A program made the translations under genes and the position numbers. The notes under the pieces are model-generated. The model did not search any database, was not told the origin of the DNA, and saw nothing but the letters and a program-made list of their open reading frames with translations. Source: Smallanthus sonchifolius (Eukaryota; Streptophyta; Magnoliopsida; Asterales; Asteraceae). Taken from it: a stretch of DNA of 64,000 bases. Location of the stretch: NCBI GenBank assembly GCA_023525975.1, contig CM042020.1, positions 11,486,001 to 11,550,000 of the forward strand, given 5' to 3'. How positions within the stretch are numbered: the stretch's first letter is position 1; every line of letters starts with the position of its first letter. Positions 23,142-32,630 of this stretch are shown here, one piece after another.

Positions 23142-24844
23142 TAACCCGCAGTCTGAGCGGAGGGAGCCTGAACGTTAAGACTGGATCTGAAGTCTAAAAA
23201 TAATTGTGATGGTAAGCTTTTGGTGAATATATCAGCAAACTGGTGATCAAAGGGAACATGCAACACACGAACCTGACCAATGGCAACACGTTCCCTTACA
23301 AAGTGTAAATCTATTTCCACATGTTTGGTTCTTTGATGCTTTACAGGGTTTGACGCTAAATATACACCACTGACATTGTCACAGAACATAAGGGTGGCAC
23401 GAGACATTGGACAATGTAACTCAAGAAGGAGATTATGAAGCCGAGCTACTTCAGCAACAATGTTGGTGACACCGCGAAACTCAACTTCAGCGCTGGACCA
23501 GGAGACAACATGTTGATGTTTGGAAGACGAAGACACAAGACTGTCACCAAGGAACACACAAAACCCTGATGTAGACCGACGAGTATCAGGACACCCTGCC
23601 CAGTCGGCATCAGTATAAGCAACCAGGCGGTCAACAGAAGAAGGACGCAATTGAAGACCATGATGAAGAGTACCCTGAATGTAGCGTAGAATATGATTCA
23701 GGGCATGAAGGTGGGGTTCACTAGGGTCATGCATGAATAGACAGACCTGGTGAACAACAAATGCAATTTTTGGATGAGTCAACATTAAATACTACAATGA
23801 ACGAGCAAGACTACGATAGAGAGTGGGATCAGGCCATGTAAGCTTGGCCTTTGTATCCGCTGGAGTGCTGTAAGGATTACACATGGCCATATCAGCCCGT
23901 GTAAGGATGTCTCGAGCAAAGGCAGTCTGGGAGAGAAATAAACCAGATGCATTGCAAGTAGCAGCAATGCCAAGAAAGAATGATAAAGGACCGAGGTCAG
24001 TCATACCAAACTCAGCGGATAGGCGGGAGATTACCGTAGTGACAAGAGCCAGAGAAGAAGCAGTGAGAATGATGTCATCAACATACAAAAGAAGATAGAT
24101 GACATCATGACCACGACGAAATGTGAACAGAGAGGTATCTGATTTGCTGCTTACAAACCCAAGGGAGGCAATGTAGACAACAAAGCGATGATACCAGGCA
24201 CGCGGAGCTTGCTTGAGGCCATAGAGGGCCTTGCGAAGTCTGCAGACATGTTCTGGGCTCGTATGGTTGACATATCTAGGAGATTGTTTCATATACACAA
24301 CCTCAGCCAGATCACCATTCATAAAGGCATTCTTGACATCTAGCTGATGAATAGGCCAGTGTCGAGAGACAACAATGCTAAAAACAATACGAATGGTGGC
24401 CGGTTTGACTACCGGACTGAAAGTCTCTTCAAAGTCCATGCCAGGTTGTTGAGAGAAACTCTGAGCAACTAGACGACTCTTATATCGTTCAAGCCGACCT
24501 TGGTTGTCAAAATTATGAATATAAAGCCAACGACACCCAACAATGTTAGCACTGTGAGGACATGGGATAAACTCCCAAGTACCGTTGGAAAGAAGTGCTG
24601 ACATATCAGAATCAATGGCGGATTTCCAATGCGGGTCATACATAGCTTGAGCAGTCGTCCGCGGGATGGGCGAATGCTTGAAGGTGGCCAAAATGATAAC
24701 CACCTCACGAGGTCGAAGAGAGCCCGTTTGAATTCGAGTGACCATGGGGTGACCAGCTGGAGGAGTCGGTGGTGAGTCTGGTGAGACGGGACTCAATACA
24801 GCAGCCGGTGTCGGAGGTGAGGTGGATGAGACAGGGTCTGGCAC
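23132..24844 (-). pseudogene. Copia reverse transcriptase and RNase H, one nonsense codon
   Basis: A single minus-strand frame, broken only by a TAG near 23788, encodes a Copia RT. It begins after a Pro/Ser-rich linker with HPMVTR, then WEFIPCP, GCRWLYIHNFDNQGRLERYK, QLDVKNAFMNGDL, YGLKQAPRAWY and the catalytic YVDD (LLYVDDIILTAS). RNase H follows with YTDADWAGCPDTRRSTSG, CDNVSGVYLASNPV and FADIFTKSLPS. The SSTEAEY-type motif is altered to SSAEVEF. It lies opposite in direction to the integrase at 21155-22872. The linker and lineage look compatible with one original element that has been inverted internally. Confidence 0.9.
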
Positions 24845-25065
24845 AACTGTCGATGGACCTGAGGAAGATGAAGAAAGGCTTCCACCAAATGAATAATGCT
24901 TATACTGATGACTATTGTACTTGGTTAAGTAAGTGCTGCTTGAACAGAAGGAATTAGTTGATGATTGTAATACGTCATACCTTCCTAGGGGCAGTTAGAT
25001 GCAATTAGGTCTCCACCACTGTCTACGTTGAAACAATTAATCGATGAATCATCCAAGTGGGAGAT
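24845..25065 (+). other. 3' end of another Copia with polypurine tract
   Basis: There is no coding frame. The last bases, aagtgggagat at 25055-25065, form a Copia-type polypurine tract immediately before an LTR start, so this is probably the 3' untranslated end of a + strand element whose body is lost. Confidence 0.5.
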
Positions 25066-25916
25066 TGTTGGATATATGATGTCCGATCGTCGACTAAATT
25101 AACGTTGCTATCAAGGTACGATCCAAAGAGTTACACTTTGGACAACGGGCAATTATTAATATTTGGTCATAAACATTATTATTCATGAAATATGGATTTA
25201 TTATAAGGTAAATAAATATTTAATGAAATATTTATCAGATTGTTAGGTGATTAATTTTTTGGAGAAATAATTAAAATACGGGGGTTTAATTGTTTAAGAG
25301 TTAAACATTAAATAATTGAGTTTTTACTAATTATTTCTAATTAGTAAACTACGAGGGTTAAATGTAATTAATAGTTAATTACAAGAAATTAAGTGTTTAT
25401 ACTTGAGGGTGTGATTTGTAATTAGGGTGATTATAAATATATCCTTAACTTAAACCCTAATTACAATTCCCTTGCATCCACTCTAAAACCTGCGCAGACA
25501 AGAAAGACCCCCTGGTCGTCACGATCGGCCACTGTGCGCCACCAACTGTCGCCGCATCACCGTCGGACGCTACCACCTCCGTCGCCGCCGTCGGACGCCA
25601 CCACTTCAGCCGCTGTCGCCGTTTTTAAGAGATCCGTGAGACGTGTTTCATTATTTGCGGGTTTTCATAATCAGTCAATAACGAGACGCTTGTTGAACCT
25701 AAGTGTGAATCTTCCGGTTATTGTCTGAGGTATAATTCCTAAAACCCGCTATGGTTGATTTTATTGTTTATACGCGTGTAATCAGATCGCTGAGGGGATT
25801 ATGGTTTAGAACCGTTTTTGTGTACGAATGCTTCTGCTAATTAAATCTGATTTACTAATTAATGAGATTAATTAAACACGTTTTAAAAGTAAATACGGGT
25901 ACATCAAATCCCAACA
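25066..25916 (+). repeat. Copia LTR (851 bp)
   Basis: The LTR has inverted ends TGTTGG...CCAACA and a TATA-like tataaatatatcc near 25432. Flanks gagat and ggtta do not match, so it is not a simple solo LTR with a preserved duplication. The GC-rich part at 25500-25620 yields a spurious Pro/Ala-rich frame. Confidence 0.78.
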
Positions 25917-28250
25917 GGTTATTCTATAACTAACCGCTACATCACACTTCCCCATCAAACTCACGGCAACCAATTTTCCCGTATGGAGGAAACAAATCCA
26001 ATCAACCCTCGTTGGTCTTTACCACTACAAGTTTCTAGAGGGAACTCATCCAGCCCTTACTAAGTTTCTTGACTCAGAAAACACCAGACTTAATCTGGAA
26101 TACTCTCTCTAGTATCTTCAGGATCAAATCCTTATAAGTGCTCTACTTGGAAGTTATACAAAAGCCATCCAGTCTATTGTTTCTTCTGCTGTTACTTCTC
26201 ATCAAGCATGGAAAAGACTAACTGCAAGATATGCTAGTGTATCTAGGTCACGAGTCATCTCACCTAAGACCAATCTCAGCCATAATCCCAGAGGTAATCG
26301 GTCTATTACAAAATTTTTACTTGACATGCGCTCCATTGCAGATGACCTCGCCTTGGCGCAAAGCCCTTTCGATGATGAAGACTTATTGGTTCATATCATC
26401 AGCCAAACAGGGGAAGACTATAAATCCATCATTGCAGCACCTAAAGTCCATGAAAACTCGATTGCATTCCTAGAACTGTTTGACACCCTTCTCGATTATG
26501 AAAGGTCCCTCACACCATCTGAAGTTTCTTAACCTGTTATCACCATCTTGCACAACATTGTGGCCATGAACAACACCAAGGATCGCACAAATCAGAACTT
26601 ACCTAATAACTATGCAAGGCCCAACCAAAACTCTCAAAACAGGCCTAATCGGTTATCAAACCATTGGCCCAAACAGTTCAATCAGACCACATGACAACAA
26701 CCAAATAGGTCTTCCACCTTCTACTAGTTATATGGTATAACTTACCATGACACACATGATTGTAGGAAACTTGTAAAGTTTCTTCGTGACAATAGTATTA
26801 CAGTGACTAACCAAGCTACTGCAAACAACACAACCACTCAACCTTCTTGGTTAGTCGACTCTGTAGCTTCTCATAATGTCACTTCTGATGGCAACTTTCT
26901 CCATCAGTTTTTTGATTATGGTGGACCTGATGAAATTGTCTTGGGTATGTAGGTCCAGATTTCAATCGGAAATCACTCAAAAGATCGATTACACACACAG
27001 GCGGAATCTGTGTGTATGGTGGTGAAACAGAGGAGAGAAAAAGAAATGGTGAAGATAACATCTAACCACACATAGAATCAACACAAATATGATGTGAAAG
27101 TGTAAGAACAAAGTATTAAACAAATGCAGATTGTATTGATTCTTCAAGAACAGTGAAAGAGAGAATTCAGGGTTATAGCCGCTATCACACCCTAAACATT
27201 CTCAAACTATGTTATTTATAGTAAGTTGACAGGCATCGAAACTATGCTCACCGAAACTAGTAGTTTCAGTTGAGCATTTACAAGTGAAAGAACCTCCTGA
27301 CGAAACTTACCATCTATCGAAACTACTAGTTTCGATTGAACAAAACTCAATCAAAACTAGATAGTTTCGATGGCCCAGACTTAGACTAAAAAACAGGAAA
27401 TTACATCAAATGAAATTAAAAGTAAATAAACTAAACTATCATTGTTCAAAATACATTGATGACATCAGCTTACAAAAATACAAGACTCTACATGGTACAA
27501 TGGTGCATCTCTTCATATTTCTCACTCTGGTAACACCAATCTACCCACAAACACCCGTTCCTTCCTTTGCATTCCACAACTCAAAAGAAACCTTATTTCC
27601 GTTGCTAAGCTTTGTCGTACTAATCATGTCTCATGTGAATTCTTCCCTATTCATTTTCTTATGAAGGATCTCAACACGGGGTGCCTTTAATGCTGGAGGT
27701 CAACATAAATGATCCTTATTATGCATCTGTTCAAGCTTCCATTCAAGTCCACGCCACCACCAAGCTTTCTTTTCTTGACTGGTATCACAAGCTTGGACAC
27801 CCTTCTATCAAAACTTTGAAGTCTCTTGTTACACATTTAGGCTGTTTTTCAAATTCCATGGAACATTCCAATTTTATTGTAATTCATGCTCAATTAATAA
27901 AAGTCATAAATTAATTTTTCATGAGAATTCATCACAAAGCCCTTACCGATGTGTGAGGACCAAGTATATCAATCGATGGTTTTCTATACTATGTTATCTT
28001 TGTTGATTTCTCCACTAAGTATATTTGACTTTATCCAATTAAAAAGAAATAAGATGTTTCCACAATTCAAAGTTTTAGTGGAAAAATACTTCCAACATCC
28101 GCTTATATCCGTCTTTTCCAACATCTGCTTATATCTGTCTTTTCTGACAATGGTGGCGAGTATCAGGCTTTAATTCCTTTGTTCTGGTCCATGGGAATCT
28201 CTCATTTTACAACCCCCCCCCCCCCCCGCACACACCAGAACAAAATAGCA
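25917..28250 (+). pseudogene. Decayed Copia gag-protease-integrase
   Basis: Gag is readable as KLTATNFPVWRKQIQSTLVG, then EGTHPALTKFLD. After a stop and frameshifts come SITKFLLDMRSIADDLALA and LLVHIISQTGEDYKSI. A degenerate zinc knuckle is near 26735. The protease reads WLVDSVASHNVT (Gly of DSGA lost). A solo LTR splits the frame at 26948-27492. After it come pre-integrase LSFLDWYHKLGHPSIKTLKS and integrase pieces FVDFSTKYIW and FSDNGGEYQAL, then a 16-nt C run near 28212-28227 and TPEQNS. It ends at the inverted LTR at 28251. Many stops show it is old. Confidence 0.85.
26948..27492. repeat. Solo LTR inserted in Copia protease region
   Basis: A 545-bp block beginning TGTAGGTCC and ending CTCTACA splits the gag-pol frame between EIVLG and the SLHISH motif. 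Flanking 5-mers are gggta (26943-26947) and tggta (27493-27497), a target duplication with one mismatch. It contains palindromes with GAAACTA/TAGTTTC arms at 27253-27267 and 27316-27336. It has no open frame of its own. Confidence 0.62.
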
Positions 28251-28559
28251 TGACCGAACAGTTAAACTTATTCACAAGTGATGATCAAGCCGGACACAAA
28301 TCTTGCTTAACAATCGAGCGACTCTTTTGTTTATTTACTTACGAAAAACAAAAACAAGAACATAACATCAAAAAACAATTCAATCGGGTTTATATACTAC
28401 CCGCTATCTTACTCCTACTTAGATACTAAACTAAACAAGAATTCAAAATTCAAATACTCAATTTAATCTAAACTAACTTGACTTGCACACAAAGCTATCT
28501 TTGAGTTGATCTCCTCCTTCCACCCCATGAGATCTATCCGAACCACCCTTAGACTATCA
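28251..28559 (-). repeat. Copia 3' LTR (309 bp), minus strand
   Basis: Minus-strand ends are TGATAGTC and TTCGGTCA with TGA/TCA inverted tips. A TATA-like tatataaaccc lies inside. It follows a purine-rich ttgagagggagtatt and the end of the RNase H frame. The exact inner edge is uncertain by about 20 bp because the polypurine tract is separated from the TG. Confidence 0.6.
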
Positions 28560-28579
28560 AAGTTGTACGTTTTTAATAC

Positions 28580-29602
28580 TCCCTCTCAACTTTGACATTC
28601 TTCATACCCATAGCTTCACATAACTTTTTCATTTTTGTACTTGGTAATGCTTTAGTGAACACATCCGCTACTTGCTCATGTGTACTTATGTACTTGAGAT
28701 CAATTTCTCCACTCAATACCTTTTCCCGTATGAAATGATAGTGAACTTCCACATGTTTAGTTCTTGCATAAACATAGGGTTTTCAGCCAATTGTATTGAC
28801 GACATGTTATCACCATAAACCGGAACTTTATACTCTACTTCTTAGTTGAGCTCCCTTAATAACCTTACGAGAAAAAAACACACTCTTGAGATGCCATGGC
28901 AGCAGCTCGGTACTCGAATTCTGTGGTTGACAGTGACACTGTAGGCTGCCGCTTACTACACCATGCAACTGGCCCATCAGCAAGAGTAAATACATACCCG
29001 GTAGTTGACCTTCTCGTGTTTAAATCTCCTGCATAATCTGCGTCACAGAAACCAACCAACCCACTCTTGGACTCCCTCTTGAACCCTATACCATAATTTG
29101 GGGTTGCCTTTATGTACTGCATCACATGTCGTACAACGTTTAAGTGAGGCTTCCTAGGTTCCTGTATGTAACGGCTCAGTACCCCTACTACAAAAGAAAT
29201 GTCTGTTCGTGTTAGCGTTAGGTAGATTAGACTACCGATAAGCTGTCTGTACATAGTAGCATCTTCAAGTACACGGCCTTCATCACTTCTTAGCTTTTCA
29301 TTTTCCTCCATTGGGGTTACAGTTAATTTGTAACTAGTCATACCAATTTTAGTTAACAGGTCAACTGCGTATTTGTGTTGATGTACTACTACTTCTTTTT
29401 CTTGATACTCGATTTCCAACCCTAGGAAATGTTTAAGTATTCCCAGGTCCTTCATGCTGAACCGAACACACAAGTTTTGCTTTAGTTGTTCAATTTCTTC
29501 AACTAAGTCTCCTGTGATTATAAGATCATCTACATACACTACAACCACTGCCATCTTTACTTCTTTCTTTCGGACAAAAATATTAAACCGTGTGAAACCA
29601 TT
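28580..29602 (-). pseudogene. Copia RT C-terminal half and RNase H
   Basis: The frame 29554-28865 has the RT catalytic YVDD (VVVVYVDDLIITGD), FSMKDLGILKHFLGLEI, IGSLIYLTLTRTDISF, and RNase H with FCDADYAGDLNTRRSTTGY and SLSTTEFEYRA. Upstream the frame can be followed to FNGFTRFNIF at about 29602, where repeat R begins, so the N-terminal half of RT is gone. Downstream pieces (HFIREKVLSGEIDLKYI, EQVADVFTKALP) follow after a frameshift near 28865. It lies head to head with the integrase of 25917-28250. Confidence 0.88.
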
Positions 29603-30190
29603 GAGAAAAAAAAATAAAAAAAAACAGTAAAAAAGTTATAAAAAAAGATAAATTAAAAACTAAAATAAAAAAACGACACGTGCTTTACATCGATCGAAAA
29701 CAAAAAAACAAATAGCAACGTGGGTTCCAATAACGTTGATAACGGGCATTGCCGTTGTCCATTAGTTATCGTTTCAGTTAATGAAAACACCGGAACCTAG
29801 TATAGCTTACCATAAAAAAAGTGTATTTATGATGATTTCGTGCTTTACATTAACCGAAAACCATAAAAACGAACAACGATACCGGTTCTGATAACACCAA
29901 TACAGGCAACGATGTTGTTCGCTCGTTATCGACGCGGTTCGTCATGGTATTGGAACGGTAACGGTACTCGCTATAGCTTACGACACAAAAATACTCGGTT
30001 TTGAATACAATTTCATTTTTGAAAAAAATTATACAGGAATGTCGACAAAAAAAACTAAAGACAGACTCGTATTTGTTTTTTTTAAAGCAAATGATCGAAA
30101 GTTATTACACGTAAATGAAATTAATAGAAAATAAAATGAGTTAAAAACGTATATTATAAGTAGTATAAGTGGTGAAAACGATAAATACAA
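29603..30190. repeat. Dispersed repeat family R, copy 1
   Basis: This AT-rich block shares a run of words in the same order with 39265-39900 and 44340-45720: gctttacatcgatcgaaaac, cgtgggttccaataac, aaaccataaaaacgaac, ctcgctatagcttacgacac, ggaatgtcgac, and gtatattata near the end. No open frame is conserved. Its class is unclear; it is often next to family H, so it may be part of a non-autonomous Helitron. Confidence 0.65.
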
Positions 30191-30540
30191 AAAAAAACAT
30201 AATATCACTATTCATTGCTTGCTAAAATAAAGTTTCTATAATAGAACTTTTCTTCATAGGTATGGAGGTTTAAGATATTATATTATTAGGTTAGATTTCT
30301 GTGTATTATACAGGGTGAATCATGATAAAAAAATATAATAAATAAATATCTTATATGTTGATAAATTATTATTATATTTTAGAGGGCCACAGTTAACAGA
30401 TGACTTAATTTTATTAGATTTTGTGAAAGATAATATCAAAATAAATTTTATGTTCATAATATTCTAAAGAATAAAAAATTAACACCTCTAAATCTTACAA
30501 ATTATAATGAATTATTTAAATTTAATTATAAATAATTATA
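30191..30540. other. AT-rich spacer
   Basis: This is low-complexity AT-rich sequence. No gene, terminal repeat or conserved block was recognised. Confidence 0.4.
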
Positions 30541-31265
30541 GTATTACTTAAGAACCAAGGTCGGTGGTTTTTTGCCACCAACATACTCGCCCCTTCCATT
30601 TTGATGAATTGTCACAATCCACCCCTATTTAAGTTTGTTATTTTACAAAACCACCTATTCAAGTCGGGTTTTAATACATAACTACTTTTGACTATTTTAA
30701 GAAACCACCCCCTCAAGTTTATATAGTTTCGATTTTTCTCCCTGTAATATATATAATTTAATTTTAACTCAATAATTTTCGCTCGCTAATTTTCTTTTTT
30801 AAATAATTAGTGGTTGTGTTTAATATTTTTTTTCTTAACGTCCAGATTTAAATTTTGTCATACTTATTTACAAGTGTCGCTGGCCTTTGCTCCCGAACCC
30901 ACAACTTCCCCAGCATGTTTGTAAAATGTCAAAACTTGGTGTGTTTCTCCACCGCCACGCCACATGTCACCTCCCTGTTGGTTCGTTATAATTTTTTTGA
31001 GTTTTTTTCTTTGGTTTTTTTTCGCAACGTGATTTTATAAATTCTTTTTTGTGCTTAGCCACGTTAATTTCATTGCCTCAACCGTTTAAATATTCTAAAA
31101 CATATGTCCGCGTCCCGCCACGGAGCGCGGGGCTAACCCGAGTCGTCATACCTTCATATGTTTTTTGTATGTATTTAACCGCTTTTCTGTTTTTTCTTAG
31201 CCACGTTATTGAAACTGCATCAACCGTTTAGGTTTCGCCTCCCGCGAGCAAGCTTTCTCGTGTAT
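30541..31265 (+). repeat. Helitron-like repeat family H, copy 1
   Basis: The block starts aaggtcggtgg and matches 41884-42526. It contains two tail modules of the form gcttagccacgtta...attg...tcaaccgttta, near 31056 and 31198. The first ends with a GC-rich hairpin (cccgccacggagcgcgggg). In copy 2 the last module ends with CTAGT, the signature of Helitron 3' ends. No RepHel coding sequence is present. Confidence 0.55.
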
Positions 31266-31550
31266 TTAAAACAGGAAGATATTGGTTAACCAAAAGTTAT
31301 CCTACATTTAATCTTTAAAATTTAAAATCATAAGAAATATGAAAATGTTTAAATGATATTTAATTAATTTAGGAGTTTAAAGAAATAAATTAAAGTAGAT
31401 AATTGGAAAATGTTTAGGCGAAAAAACAAAGATCTAGAGGCTATATAATGATGACACGTTGTACTTCAAAACATTTATTTATTATAGATGATAGATATAA
31501 TATTAAATCACTAATCATTCGTTTAATTTTATTCTTTTTCAAAAAAAAGT

Positions 31551-32630
31551 TGTAACATCCAAATTTTTCAAGAAAATAAAAGTACAGGGGCTAAATTGCC
31601 ATTAGACCAAAGTTCAGGGACTGAAAATGAAAAAATCTGAAAGTTTGATTGGTAGCGGACCGCTACCGGATGCCAAGCGGTCCGCTACGTAACGAGGAAG
31701 GCAATGATTAGGGAATGACGCGTGTCTGCTAACTCAGCCTTATGGCGGACCGCTACCAGATCCATAGTTCGCCAACCCGCAATCTGGGTAGTGAATCGCT
31801 ACCCATACTCTTAACGGTCCACTACGTGAGCAACACGCTGAACAACTGGCAAGAAGGCGGTGTCGGATCGCCACTCACCTACTTAGCGGTCCAGTCCCGA
31901 TCCCAAGTTCAACCTATAAATAGGTGCATGAGTCGTTCACTTTTGCACACACAAACTACCACACACACACCTGCACGCAAGCCGGGGTAAGGGCTAGGGC
32001 GACGGTTACGAGCGCGGCGGTTACGAGTGCGGTACGTTAAAGTTACGAGCGAGAGTCGGAGAGACGATTAGGCAAGGAATCTAAGTGTAGAAAAGACCCG
32101 AGAACACCGTAAGTACACTGGACCGGTACCTAGTTAAATAATACATGATTATGTGAATATGTGGTATGTGTTATATGTGAGACTACGGTACGGGGGAAGG
32201 GTGAATTAGTCGGAACCCTAATCCCGAATAATGAAGTAATCACGGGATGTCAAAGGGGTGGTGGGAACGCTGCAGGGAACCTATATATAAACCTCTTTGA
32301 TGTATCGAGGTGAAACCGTTACAAAGGTTTGGGGTAGGGAGTAAAGAAAAATAGCATGACATTAAAGCATGCTAAGTATATGCGAATGTGAAATAGGATC
32401 TTTAATTCCATATAAAGGAATATCCACGAGACATTAAGGAGGTGGTGGGAACGTTGCGGGAGACCCTATTTTTAAGCCTTAGTAATCTATCGAGGAGAAA
32501 CCTTTATGAGGAATTAAAGTGGATTAAAAAGCATGATATGAAATCATGATATGATTGAAATCATGCTATACATGATAAATGTGTGAACATGGGATGTAGC
32601 CGGGTCTAAGTTCTAAACCCGAGTAACGGC
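31551..32630 (+). repeat. Tandem-repeat-rich LTR-like element, left part
   Basis: The block starts TGTAACATCC and has palindromes GGTAGCGG-a-CCGCTACC (31651-31667) and AGCGG-t-CCGCT (31676-31686), with decaying copies to about 31890. A TATA-like ctataaatagg is at 31914, with a CA-rich stretch after it. From about 32229 a block of about 190 bp with ggtggtgggaacg(c/t)tgc and tatataaacctcttt is repeated. It resumes at 35521 after a solo LTR insertion. The right end was not found; it may be truncated before the MULE at 36392. Confidence 0.55.

Noticed and set aside
25534..25728. Pro/Ala-rich open frame in the Copia LTR
   Set aside because: It is GC-biased sequence within an LTR, short, and has no domain.
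25066..25916. Solo LTR with a target duplication
   Set aside because: The flanking 5-mers gagat and ggtta do not match and a polypurine tract precedes it, so it is more likely a leftover 3' LTR.
28212..28227. C homopolymer inside the decayed Copia integrase as a regulatory tract
   Set aside because: It interrupts a codon run of a dead integrase and is more simply a slippage expansion or assembly artefact.
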